This document shows, in pieces, positions 6,151-13,663 of a stretch of DNA of 18,399 bases. Numbering within the stretch: the stretch's first letter is position 1; every line of letters begins with the position of its first letter. Below the pieces are notes generated by a model that was not told the DNA's origin, ran no database searches, and saw only the letters and a program-made list of their open reading frames with translations. The position numbers and the translations under genes were made by a program. This DNA is from DASXPG01 sp044449445. Its GTDB lineage: Bacteria > Gemmatimonadota > Gemmatimonadetes > Gemmatimonadales > JACORV01. The stretch covers positions 1 to 18,399 of the forward strand of contig JBIOIA010000031.1 of assembly GCA_044449445.1 (NCBI GenBank), written 5' to 3'.

Positions 6151-7617
6151 ATGACCAAGCCCTCGACGCTGCGCGAGCTGAAACAGACCGTCTGGGCCTC
6201 GCGGCGCGGCCGTTCGGTGAAGGACGAGCTGCGCGAGAACCTGCTGTGCCGCCTCGAATCGAACCTCCCGGTCTTCCCGGGCATCGTCGGCTACGAGGAC
6301 ACCGTCGTCCCGCAGATCGTGAACGCCGTGCTCTCGCGGCACAACTTCATCCTGCTCGGCCTGCGCGGCCAGGCGAAAAGCCGCATCATCCGCGGGTTGA
6401 TGGACCTGCTGGACGAGGAGATCCCGATCCTGGCGGGGAGCGAGGTCAACGACGATCCGTTCGCGCCGATCTCGAAGCACGGCCGGTCACTGATCGAGGA
6501 GCAGGGCGACGACGCCCCGGTCGCGTGGGTGCCGCGCGGCCAGCGCTATATCGAAAAGCTCGCGACGCCCGACGTGACGATCGCCGACATCATCGGTGAC
6601 GTGGACCCGATCAAGGCGGCGCGCGGCGGGCACCTGCTCTCCGACGAGCTGACGATCCACTACGGGCTGCTGCCGCGCGCCAACCGCGGCATCTTCGCCA
6701 TCAACGAGCTGCCCGACCTCGCCGCGAAGATCCAGGTGGGACTCTTCAACATCATGCAGGAAGGCGACGTCCAGATCAAAGGCTATCCGATCCGGCTCGG
6801 CCTCGACGTCGCGCTCGTGTTCACGGCCAACCCCGAGGACTATACCGCGCGCGGCAAGATCATCACGCCGCTCAAGGACCGCATCGGCTCGGAGATCCAG
6901 ACGCACTATCCGCGCGAGCTCGAGCTCGGCATGGAGATCACCGAGCAGGAGGCGTGGACCGAGCGCGGCAGGCTCCCGGTGGTCGTGCCCGACTTCGTCG
7001 CCGAAGTGGTCGAGCGCGTGGCATTCGAAGCCCGCACCGACAAGCGCATCGACCGCCGCAGCGGCGTTTCGCAGCGCCTGCCGATCTCGGCGATCGAGAA
7101 CGTCGTATCGAACGCCGAGCGCCGCGCGCTCGTGGCGGGCGAGAAGGCCACGGTCGCGCGGCTCTCCGACATCTACGCGGCGATTCCGGCGATCACCGGC
7201 AAGCTCGAGCTCGAGTACGAGGGCGAGCTCCAGGGCGGCGATGCGATCGCGCGCGACCTGATCCGGCGCGCCGCGGGCGCGTGCTTCGAGGAGCGCCTCG
7301 GCGGCGCGAACACCGACGACGTCGTGCACTGGTTCGACGAGGGCGGCGCGCTGAAGGTGGCGCACGACGAGCGGGCCGAGGTGCTGCTGCAGGGTTTCGA
7401 CGTCGTGCCGGGTCTCGTGGACCTGGTGGCGCAGGCCGGGCTGGCCGGCCGCAAGGACCCCGGCGCGCTCGTCGCCGGCTGCGAGCTCGTGCTCGAGGGG
7501 CTCGCGGCGCACAAGCGCATCGCGCGCAACGAGGAGGTCGGCTACGTCCGCGCGCGCTCGGACCGCCCCGGCCCGGGCTTCAACAAGCCGAGCGGAGGCA
7601 GCACCCCCTTCGCCTGA
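6151..7617 (+). CDS. MoxR/magnesium-chelatase-like AAA+ ATPase
   Basis: The 488-residue ATPase belongs to the clade holding MoxR, ChlI/BchI and RavA, which usually remodel or activate partner proteins. The P-loop is GLRGQAKS (residues 70-77, Lys76). The Walker B region is RGIFAINELPDL, with Asn185-Glu186 where Asp-Glu is expected. FTANPEDYTARGKIITPLKDRIG supplies sensor-1 Asn and an arginine-finger region in the usual order. The C-terminal third is helical lid followed by an acidic, family-specific tail ending in a Pro/Gly-rich stretch. The usual Gly before the P-loop Lys is Ala75. I think this GQAKS variant is typical of a subfamily annotated as magnesium chelatase or sigma-54-interaction-like, but that is from memory. 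ATG 6151 is 20 bases after the molybdoenzyme stop and lacks an obvious Shine-Dalgarno. There is no VWA partner in the window. Real Mg-chelatase activity is not supported. Confidence 0.85.
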   Translation: MTKPSTLRELKQTVWASRRGRSVKDELRENLLCRLESNLPVFPGIVGYEDTVVPQIVNAVLSRHNFILLGLRGQAKSRIIRGLMDLLDEEIPILAGSEVNDDPFAPISKHGRSLIEEQGDDAPVAWVPRGQRYIEKLATPDVTIADIIGDVDPIKAARGGHLLSDELTIHYGLLPRANRGIFAINELPDLAAKIQVGLFNIMQEGDVQIKGYPIRLGLDVALVFTANPEDYTARGKIITPLKDRIGSEIQTHYPRELELGMEITEQEAWTERGRLPVVVPDFVAEVVERVAFEARTDKRIDRRSGVSQRLPISAIENVVSNAERRALVAGEKATVARLSDIYAAIPAITGKLELEYEGELQGGDAIARDLIRRAAGACFEERLGGANTDDVVHWFDEGGALKVAHDERAEVLLQGFDVVPGLVDLVAQAGLAGRKDPGALVAGCELVLEGLAAHKRIARNEEVGYVRARSDRPGPGFNKPSGGSTPFA

Positions 7618-7638
7618 CCACTCCAACCTGGGGTTTCC

Positions 7639-8553
7639 ATGAGCAAGCTCATTTTCGGCGGCTTCCTCGCCGTGCTCGGCATCGTGCTCATTCTCGTCGC
7701 GGCCGCGTGGAAGGAGAACAAGAGCGCGGGCGTGCTCCGGACGTTCGGCATCATCGGCCTGACGCTCGGCGTGCTGCTCGGGGTCACGGCCATGATGGTC
7801 GTGATCGCTCCGGGCGAAGTCGGCGTGCGGCACGCCTTCGGCACCGTGGACCCGACACCTCTGCTCCCGGGCATCCGACTGGTGACGCCATGGTCCGAGA
7901 TCGAGCGCTACTCGACGCGCGAGGAGCAGTTCCCGGAGGCCGGCGAGCAGCGCGAGACGATGGACGCGCTCTCCAGCGAGCAGATGGCCATGCAGGTGGA
8001 CGCCGGCCTGCGCTGGCAGATCGATCCCCAGGCGGCACCGCGCATTTTTACCGAAATCGGGAACGAGGACCAGATCCACAGCGCGGTGCGCAACGCGATC
8101 CGCCAGGGCGTGCGCGACGGCATGGTGCGCTTCACGATCAACGACATCAGCAAGCGCACACTCATCGCCCAGACCATGGAGTCGCTGGTGGACTCGGCGC
8201 TCGTCACCCGCCCCAGGGCCGGCGGCCCGCCGTTCCGCATCGCCAGCGTGACGACGTTCTTCCTGCGCAACCTGGAGCCGCCGGCGCAGGTCGTCGCGGC
8301 GATCAACAACAAGATCGCGCAGGAACAGCAGATCGAGACCGAGCGGCACCGGGTCGAGGTCGCGCGGCTCCAGTCGGAGCAGCAGCGGCTGCTCAATCAG
8401 ACGCTCACGCCCGAGCAGCTGATGAAGCAGTACCTCGAGGTGCTGCACGACATGAAGAACTCGAACAACCTGGTCATCATGGTGCCGACCCAGGGTGGCG
8501 TGCCGCTGCTCGACATCAACGCGCTGCGGAACAACCTCAGGCAGCACCAATAG
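7639..8553 (+). CDS. SPFH/prohibitin-domain membrane protein
   Basis: This is a 304-residue membrane scaffold-type protein of the SPFH (stomatin/prohibitin/flotillin/HflK) group. Two hydrophobic segments, about residues 5-24 and 33-57, are followed by the SPFH start IAPGEVGVRHAFGTVDPTPLLPGIRLVTPW. Next come the strand-rich SPFH core (MDALSSEQMAMQVDAGLRWQ) and a coiled-coil stretch rich in Glu/Gln/Arg (QEQQIETERHRVEVARLQSEQQRLL). The C-terminus NSNNLVIMVPTQGGVPLLDI matches the end of prohibitin-like proteins. SPFH proteins form membrane rings that organise lipids or restrain proteases such as FtsH; which partner applies here is unknown. It starts 21 bases after the AAA+ gene, probably the same transcript, so an AAA+/SPFH functional pair is plausible. 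No strong Shine-Dalgarno precedes ATG 7639. Confidence 0.88.
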   Translation: MSKLIFGGFLAVLGIVLILVAAAWKENKSAGVLRTFGIIGLTLGVLLGVTAMMVVIAPGEVGVRHAFGTVDPTPLLPGIRLVTPWSEIERYSTREEQFPEAGEQRETMDALSSEQMAMQVDAGLRWQIDPQAAPRIFTEIGNEDQIHSAVRNAIRQGVRDGMVRFTINDISKRTLIAQTMESLVDSALVTRPRAGGPPFRIASVTTFFLRNLEPPAQVVAAINNKIAQEQQIETERHRVEVARLQSEQQRLLNQTLTPEQLMKQYLEVLHDMKNSNNLVIMVPTQGGVPLLDINALRNNLRQHQ

Positions 8554-8604
8554 GGCGGCGGGGGCAGGCGGCAGTGGTCGTCAGCGGGAAGTGAGAAGGC
8601 CCGC

Positions 8605-9264
8605 ATGAGCGTCATTACCATCACGCGGCAGTATGGCGCCGGGGGCTCGGCCGTCGCGCGGCTCGTCGCAGAGACGCTCGGCTGGACGCTGATCGACAAC
8701 GAGTTCGTCCAGCAGGTGGCCGAGCGCGCGCACCTGCCCGTCGCGACGGTGGCCGCCCAGGAAGAGCGCGTGCCCTCGCTCATGCAGCGCCTGGTGCGCA
8801 CGCTGGCGAGCGCCTCGCCGGAGGCGTACGTGACGCAGATCGCGACGGGACCCGCCGCCACGGCCATCGCCACCGAAGAGGAACCGGCCGAAGAGCAGAT
8901 CGTGCGGGTCACCGAGCTCGTGATCGCCGAGGCGGCCCAGCACGGACGGGTCGTGCTGGTCGGACGCGGCGCGCAGGCCGTGCTCTGGGGCGCGAGCCCG
9001 GACACCGCCCTGCACGTCTACGTCGTCGCCCCGCGCGAGACGCGCGTGCGCACCATCATGCAGCGGCTCGGCGTACCCGAACGGGAGGCGGCCCAGACCA
9101 CCGACGCGACGGACGCGGACCGCGACCGCTACGTGCAGCGCTGGTATCAGCGACGCCGCGAGGATCCGGCCAACTACCACATGGTGCTGAACACCGGCTG
9201 GCTTGGGTACGACGGGGCGGCCGCGCTCGTCGCATCGGCCGCCAAGTCCCGCGGATGGAGCTGA
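8605..9264 (+). CDS. Cytidylate-kinase-like family protein
   Basis: The 219-residue P-loop protein resembles the cytidylate-kinase-like family (Pfam Cytidylate_kin2 type). ITRQYGAGGSAVARLVAETLGW is the N-terminal nucleotide-binding loop with helix; as in that family it has GxGG-S without the classical GKS lysine. RVVLVGRGAQAVL and LHVYVVAPRETRVRTIMQRLG match the core strands and the lid/LID-like Arg region. The C-terminal DADRDRYVQRWYQRRREDPANYHMVLNTG fits the phosphate-binding Arg-rich end. Family members are poorly characterised; phosphorylation of CMP should not be assumed. ATG 8605 is preceded by GAGAAGG at close spacing. The 51-base gap after the SPFH gene has no terminator. The next gene begins two bases after the stop. 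Confidence 0.8.
   Translation: MSVITITRQYGAGGSAVARLVAETLGWTLIDNEFVQQVAERAHLPVATVAAQEERVPSLMQRLVRTLASASPEAYVTQIATGPAATAIATEEEPAEEQIVRVTELVIAEAAQHGRVVLVGRGAQAVLWGASPDTALHVYVVAPRETRVRTIMQRLGVPEREAAQTTDATDADRDRYVQRWYQRRREDPANYHMVLNTGWLGYDGAAALVASAAKSRGWS
9257..9260 (+). promoter_or_regulatory. Shine-Dalgarno deciding the DUF3303-like start
   Basis: GGAG stands exactly six bases before ATG 9267, inside the kinase-like gene's last codons. An in-frame ATG at 9255 would put this site inside the protein and lacks a site of its own, so 9267 is preferred. Confidence 0.55.
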
Positions 9265-9266
9265 CC

Positions 9267-9539
9267 ATGGCGCACTTTCTCTGCATCGAGCACTTCAACA
9301 ACGGCGATCCGCTCCCCGTCTACCGGCGCATGCGCGAGCAGGGCCGCCAAACGCCGACCGGGCTGGAGTACGTGACGAGCTGGATCACCGCGGACCTCAC
9401 GGCCTGCTACCAGGTGATGAAGGGCGAGCGGGCGAAGCTCGACCAGTGGATTGCCAAGTGGCAGGACATCATCACGTTCGAAGTCCTGGAGGTGCAGACC
9501 TCCGCCGAGGCGCAGACGCGCGTCGCGCCGCGGTTGTAG
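9267..9539 (+). CDS. DUF3303-like small protein
   Basis: The 90-residue protein starts MAHFLCIEHFNNGDPLPVYRRM, continues GLEYVTSWITADLTACYQVM and ends with WIAKWQDIITFEVLEVQTSAE. This spacing of strands and helices, with the conserved early hydrophobic strand, the RGR/LPxGL-like turn and the W-x-x-x-W segment, is what I know of DUF3303 proteins. They adopt a ferredoxin-like dimeric alpha/beta barrel fold and have no established function. No signal peptide or catalytic motif is seen. The gene begins two bases after the kinase-like stop and ends 19 bases before the thioesterase, so it sits inside an operon. Confidence 0.72.
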   Translation: MAHFLCIEHFNNGDPLPVYRRMREQGRQTPTGLEYVTSWITADLTACYQVMKGERAKLDQWIAKWQDIITFEVLEVQTSAEAQTRVAPRL

Positions 9540-9558
9540 CGGGAGGTCGGGCGCGGGC

Positions 9559-9978
9559 GTGACCGATCCCTTCGAGCTCCCGCTCACCGTGGTGCCGGGC
9601 GACATCGACGTGCTGGGCCACGTCAACAACGTCGTCTACGTGCGGTGGGTCCAGGATGCGGCCGTTGCGCACTGGCGCGCGCTCACGAGTCATCTGCAGC
9701 AGGAAGGCCTCGCCTGGGTCGTAGTCCGGCACGAGATCGACTACAAGCGGGCCGCACACGCGGGTGACCGGCTCATCGCGCGCACCTGGGTCGGACCCGC
9801 TTCGCGCAACACGTTCGAGCGGCACACCGAGATCGTGCGTGCCGACGACCGGAAGCTGGTCGTGAAGGCCCGCACGTTTTGGGTGCCGGTGGACTCGCGC
9901 ACGGGCCGGCCGACCAGCGTACCGGACGATGTGCGCAGCCTCGTTTCGGACGAGAACGGCGGCGCCAAGCCGATCTGA
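9559..9978 (+). CDS. Acyl-CoA thioesterase, 4HBT/hotdog family
   Basis: This is a single-domain hotdog protein of 139 residues. The N-terminal signature GDIDVLGHVNNVVYVRWVQDAAVAHW is the 4-hydroxybenzoyl-CoA thioesterase/YbgC type. Its Asp-x-x-GHVNN-x-x-Y pattern supplies the catalytic acid and the helix that holds the thioester. VVRHEIDYKRAAHAGDRLIARTWV is the following strand-pair and FERHTEIVR the later core strand. Proteins of this type hydrolyse acyl- or aroyl-CoA, or acyl-ACP, in the cytoplasm as tetramers; the specificity is unknown. GTG 9559 is chosen because it is the first start after the preceding TAG and directly precedes the core fold. A GGGAGG at 9541-9546 is somewhat distant (12 bases). 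It is the last gene of the middle run. Confidence 0.88.
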   Translation: MTDPFELPLTVVPGDIDVLGHVNNVVYVRWVQDAAVAHWRALTSHLQQEGLAWVVVRHEIDYKRAAHAGDRLIARTWVGPASRNTFERHTEIVRADDRKLVVKARTFWVPVDSRTGRPTSVPDDVRSLVSDENGGAKPI

Positions 9979-10038
9979 GGTGTAGTCCCGCCCTGCTGGC
10001 CTTCTCCCCGCCGCAGCGCATATTTCGGCTTGACCTTC

Positions 10039-13000
10039 ATGTTCAACGAGCAACCGTACCGCGAGATCCTGCGGCAGGCCAGCGCCGCGCTCGGCGGCCG
10101 GACCGTCACGCTCTGGGAGGCGACGGGCACCGACCGGCTCGAGCCGCGCGTGTCCACCGGGACACCGAAGCAGCAGGAGTCCGACATCCTCGTCGACCTG
10201 CTGCGCGGCTGGCACTGGCCGATCGCGCCCGGCTCGAGGTGGGTGTGCTGCAACGGCGACAACCGCGCTCGGGTCGTGGCGCCGGTGCGCGAAGCGCCGC
10301 CCGCACCGCCGCCGGGCAAGGAACGCCGCAACTGGGAGCGGCTCGCGCTCGAGCTGGCAGGCCTGTGCCTGGGCCTCATCAGCCACCAGCGCGACGCCGA
10401 GCAGCGCTTCCGCGTGCTGGTCGAGCACAGCAGCGAGGCGATCGCGCTGCTCGACGCGGACGGCCGGATCAGGAGCGCCGGACACGGCGTCGCCAACCTG
10501 TTCGGTTTCAGCGAAACCCAGATGACGGGGCGGCTGTGCTTCGAGCTGGTGCACCCGGACGACGTGGCGAAAGCCCGCGAGCTGTTCGGGACCATCCGCG
10601 CCCGCCCCGGCGTGCCGGTCTCGGGCGCGGTGCGCTGCGCGCACAAGGACGGCTCGTGGCGGACCATCGAAGCGGTGAGCGTCAATCGCCTGGATGACCC
10701 CACGGTCGGGGCGGTCGTGACCAACTACCGCGACGTCACCGAGCACCGCCGGGTGGAGGAAGCGCTCCGCGCCAGCGAGGCGCTGTACCGCGTCGTTACG
10801 GAGTCGGCGAGCGACGGCATCATCACGATCGACTCGACGAGCCGCATCCGGTTTGTGAATCCCGCCGCCGAGCGGCTGTTCGGCTGGAGCTCCGCCGAGC
10901 TGATCGACAAGCCCCTGACGCTGCTCATGCCCGACCGCCTGGCGTCCTCGCACGTCGCGTCGCTCGACCGCTATCTCGCGACCGGGCAGCGGCACTTTCC
11001 ATGGACCGGCGTGTCGCTCAAGGGCCGGCGCCGCGACGGCACCGAGATCGCCCTCGAGATCTCGTTGAGCGAATACACCGCGGACGGCAAGCGGCTCTTC
11101 ACGGGCATCATTCGCGACGTCACGTCGCGCCGGCGCGCGGAGCACGTGCAGACCGCCCTCTACCACATCTCGGAGGCCGCGAGCCAGGCGCCCGGCCTGC
11201 CCCAGCTGCTGGCCGCCATCCATCGCATCGTGGGCGAGCTCATGCCGGCGCGGAACTTCTACATCTCGCTCTACGACGCCGCCCAGGGCACGATCAGCTT
11301 CCCGTACTTCGTGGACGAGCGCGACAGCGTGCCGCAGCGTCGCACGCCGGGCCGCGGCCTGACCGAGTACGTGCTGCGCACCGGCCAGCCGCTGCTCGGC
11401 ACGCCGGAGGCGGTCGCCGACTTGCTGAAGCGAGGCGAAGTGGAGCTGATCGGCGCCCCGTCCGCCTACTGGCTCGGCGTGCCGCTCGTCACCGGCGGCC
11501 GCACGATCGGCGTGCTCGCGGTACAGACCTACGCGGAGGGCGAGACCTACGGCGAACCCGAGCTCGCCATCCTGCGGTTCGTCTCGACGCAGATCGCGAT
11601 GACGATCGAGCGCAAGCGCGCCGAGGAAGCGCGCCGCAAGGCCGACGCCGAGCTCGCGTTTCTCGGGGCCGCGATGCGCCAGGTGGCCGAGATCGCAGTC
11701 ATCACCGATCGCGACGGCACGATCGAGTACGTCAACCCGACGTTCGAGCGCGTGACGGGCTTCACGCGCGGGGAGGCCATCGGCCAGACGCCGCGGCTGC
11801 TGCGCAGCGGCGTCCACGACGCGGATGTGTATCGCAAGATCTGGGAGACGCTGCTGGCCGGAGACGTCTACACGGGCATGCTCGTGAACGCCAAGAAGAG
11901 CGGCGAACACTATACCGCCGAGGTGGTGATCACGCCGCTGCGCGACGAGCGCGGCGTGATCACGCACTTCGTCGAGCTGCAGCGTGACGTGACGGTCGAG
12001 CGCGAGCTCCAGGAGCAGCTGCGCCAGGCTCAGAAGATGGAGGAGGTGGGCCGCCTGGCCGGCGGCATCGCCCACGATTTCAACAACCTGCTGACGGCGA
12101 TCCTCAGCTACGTGGACTTCGTGCTGTTCGCGCTCGGCGCGGACCATCCGGCCCGCGAGGACGCCGAGCAGGTGCGCGGCGCCGCGCTCAAGGCCGCCGG
12201 CCTCACGCGCCAGCTGCTGGCCTTCAGCCGGCGGCAGGTGCTCCAGCCCCGCCTCCTCGACCTCAACGGCGTCGTGGCCGAGATGGAACGACTGCTGCGC
12301 CGGCTCATCGGCGAGCACATCGTGCTGAAGACGCGCCTGGCGCCCGGCCTCGGCGCAGTGCGCGCCGACCCCAGCCAGATCGAGCAGGTCATCGTGAACC
12401 TCGCCGTCAACGCGCGCGACGCGATGCCGCAGGGCGGCGTGCTCTCGATCGAGACCGGGCTCGCGGACGAGCGCGAGGTCCGCAGCCACAGCAGCAAGAT
12501 GCCGGTCGCTCCGGGGCCCTACGTCGTGCTGCGCATCGCCGACACGGGCACGGGCATGGACGCGGAGACGCGCCGCCGCCTCTTCGAGCCGTTCTTCACT
12601 ACCAAGGAACGGGGCCAGGGGACCGGGCTCGGGCTCGCCACGATCTACGGCATCATCAAGCAGAGCGGCGGATACATCTGGGTCGAGAGCGAGCCCGGCG
12701 CCGGCACGACGTTCACCGTGCACCTGCCGCAGGCCGGGGCGCCGGCGGCCGCGCCGGCCGCGGCGAGCATCCTCAAGGAGTCGCTGCGCGGCACCGAGAC
12801 GGTGCTCCTGGTCGAGGACGATCGAGCGGTGCGCGACCTGGGACGCCGCTCGCTGGTGGACCAGGGCTACCACGTGCTCGAGGCCGGGAACGGCGCTGAA
12901 GCCGTGAAGCTCGCGAACGCCTACGATGGTCCCATTCACCTGCTGCTCACCGACGTCGTCATGCCCGAGATGGGCGGACGCGCGCTCGCCGAGGCGCTGG

Positions 13001-13164
13001 GCGCGACGCGGCCCGACATGGCGCTCCTGTTCGTGTCGGGGTACAACGAGGACGCGGTCATCCAGCACGGCGTCCAGGAATCCGGCCTGCCGTTCCTCCA
13101 GAAGCCGTTCACGCCTTCGGCACTGCTCGGCATGGTGCGCGAGGTGCTCGATGAGCACCGATGA
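10039..13164 (+). CDS. Hybrid sensor histidine kinase (PAS-PAS-GAF-PAS-HisKA-HATPase-REC)
   Basis: The 1041-residue soluble hybrid kinase shows no membrane segment or signal peptide, so it likely senses a cytoplasmic cue. Domains follow in order: an uncharacterised N-terminal 115 residues, PAS about 121-240, PAS about 247-365, GAF about 368-520, PAS about 537-650, then HisKA with GGIAHDFNNLL, phospho-acceptor His679. The ATPase has N-box NLAVNARDAMP (787-797), DTGTGM at 835, FEPFFTTK and GQGTGLGLA at 859-867. A receiver follows with VLLVEDD, phospho-acceptor Asp972 in LTDVVMPEMGG, the Ser of FVSGYN and Lys in LQKPF. All catalytic residues are intact. The AHDFNN box places it in the PAS/HPK4-like kinases. 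ATG 10039 was chosen; TTG 10030 is in frame, and neither has a clear Shine-Dalgarno. No separate output regulator is adjacent; the SpoIIAA-like gene overlaps its end by 14 bases. Confidence 0.94.
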   Translation: MFNEQPYREILRQASAALGGRTVTLWEATGTDRLEPRVSTGTPKQQESDILVDLLRGWHWPIAPGSRWVCCNGDNRARVVAPVREAPPAPPPGKERRNWERLALELAGLCLGLISHQRDAEQRFRVLVEHSSEAIALLDADGRIRSAGHGVANLFGFSETQMTGRLCFELVHPDDVAKARELFGTIRARPGVPVSGAVRCAHKDGSWRTIEAVSVNRLDDPTVGAVVTNYRDVTEHRRVEEALRASEALYRVVTESASDGIITIDSTSRIRFVNPAAERLFGWSSAELIDKPLTLLMPDRLASSHVASLDRYLATGQRHFPWTGVSLKGRRRDGTEIALEISLSEYTADGKRLFTGIIRDVTSRRRAEHVQTALYHISEAASQAPGLPQLLAAIHRIVGELMPARNFYISLYDAAQGTISFPYFVDERDSVPQRRTPGRGLTEYVLRTGQPLLGTPEAVADLLKRGEVELIGAPSAYWLGVPLVTGGRTIGVLAVQTYAEGETYGEPELAILRFVSTQIAMTIERKRAEEARRKADAELAFLGAAMRQVAEIAVITDRDGTIEYVNPTFERVTGFTRGEAIGQTPRLLRSGVHDADVYRKIWETLLAGDVYTGMLVNAKKSGEHYTAEVVITPLRDERGVITHFVELQRDVTVERELQEQLRQAQKMEEVGRLAGGIAHDFNNLLTAILSYVDFVLFALGADHPAREDAEQVRGAALKAAGLTRQLLAFSRRQVLQPRLLDLNGVVAEMERLLRRLIGEHIVLKTRLAPGLGAVRADPSQIEQVIVNLAVNARDAMPQGGVLSIETGLADEREVRSHSSKMPVAPGPYVVLRIADTGTGMDAETRRRLFEPFFTTKERGQGTGLGLATIYGIIKQSGGYIWVESEPGAGTTFTVHLPQAGAPAAAPAAASILKESLRGTETVLLVEDDRAVRDLGRRSLVDQGYHVLEAGNGAEAVKLANAYDGPIHLLLTDVVMPEMGGRALAEALGATRPDMALLFVSGYNEDAVIQHGVQESGLPFLQKPFTPSALLGMVREVLDEHR

Positions 13165-13549
13165 CAGCAAGGGCCGTACCCGCTTCATCGAGTACCAGGG
13201 CCACCGCATCCTCCTGCTCGACTTCTCCGGTATCCGCGACCCCGCCGTCGCACTCGTAGCAATCGCAGAGGCCAGGGCGTTCGTCGCCACCCAGCCGCTG
13301 GGCTCGCTGCTGACGATCACCTACATCAAGGGGTCCGCGTTCATGCCGTCGATCGTCGGCGCGCTGCAGGACCTCGCGAAGCACGACGCGCCGTACGTGA
13401 AGGCCGCCGTGGTCGCGGGCATGTCGGGCGTCCAGCGCGTCGCCTTCACGGCGATCAAGCTGGTGTCGGGACGGTCGTTCAAGGTGTGCCGGGACATCGA
13501 GGAGGCGAAACGGTGGCTGGTAGCGGAGAACGCCGACCAGCCGGGTTAG
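13151..13549 (+). CDS. SpoIIAA/STAS-like small protein, probable partner of the hybrid kinase
   Basis: The 132-residue protein reads RFIEYQGHRILLLDFSGI, then a helix, then GSLLTITYIKGSAF, LAKHDAPYVKAAVVAGMSGVQRVAF and SGRSFKVCRDIEEAKRWLVAE. Alternating strands and helices, with the KPYVKAxAVVGxxGxxxxxxN and EEAKxWL pattern, match the SpoIIAA-like (STAS/SEC14-related) family, which lacks a known catalytic role. The anti-sigma-antagonist phosphoserine context is not recognisable, so an anti-sigma switch cannot be assumed. ATG 13151 lies within the kinase's last codons, with GAGG six bases upstream at 13141-13144. The 14-base overlap suggests coupled translation and a shared pathway: a small binding or output protein for the kinase. 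The alternative is a simple passenger gene. Confidence 0.72.
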   Translation: MSTDDSKGRTRFIEYQGHRILLLDFSGIRDPAVALVAIAEARAFVATQPLGSLLTITYIKGSAFMPSIVGALQDLAKHDAPYVKAAVVAGMSGVQRVAFTAIKLVSGRSFKVCRDIEEAKRWLVAENADQPG

Positions 13550-13552
13550 TTA

Positions 13553-13593
13553 GGCACCGGCGGCGTGGGCGCTTGCGCGAGGCGCCCGGTGCC
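13553..13593 (+). terminator. GC-rich hairpin after the signalling genes (weak candidate)
   Basis: GGCACCGG (13553-13560) pairs with CCGGTGCC (13586-13593). The inner region is GC-rich and could fold further. It begins four bases after the SpoIIAA-like stop, where an intrinsic terminator would be, but only gattgttc follows instead of a T-run. It could instead be an mRNA 3'-end stabiliser. The rest of the gap to 13663 shows no clear promoter or Shine-Dalgarno. Confidence 0.3.
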
Positions 13594-13663
13594 GCGATTG
13601 TTCGTGGCAGACGTTCACGACCCCGGGATTTCCGACGACCTTTCTCCCGTTAGCCGGTACCCA

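Noticed and set aside
6151..7617. Magnesium chelatase subunit of chlorophyll synthesis
   Set aside because: Only the ATPase fold is shared; no BchD/BchH or other pigment genes are present and the Walker motifs deviate.
4445..8550. Long minus-strand open frames (476 and 687 residues) under the molybdoenzyme and AAA+/SPFH genes
   Set aside because: They have antisense codon composition of well-identified plus-strand genes and no recognisable motif or start context.
9472..13320. A 1282-residue open frame on the minus strand opposite the thioesterase and histidine kinase
   Set aside because: It mirrors genuine plus-strand codons, is extremely rich in Arg, Ala, His and Asp, has no domain, and is a GC-bias shadow of the kinase frame.
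657..13555. Heptamer GTTAGGC seen three times (657, 4444, 13549), AT-richer than its surroundings
   Set aside because: About one occurrence per strand is expected by chance in 18 kb at this composition and two lie in codons for Leu-Gly; too few to call an uptake or binding motif without whole-genome counts.
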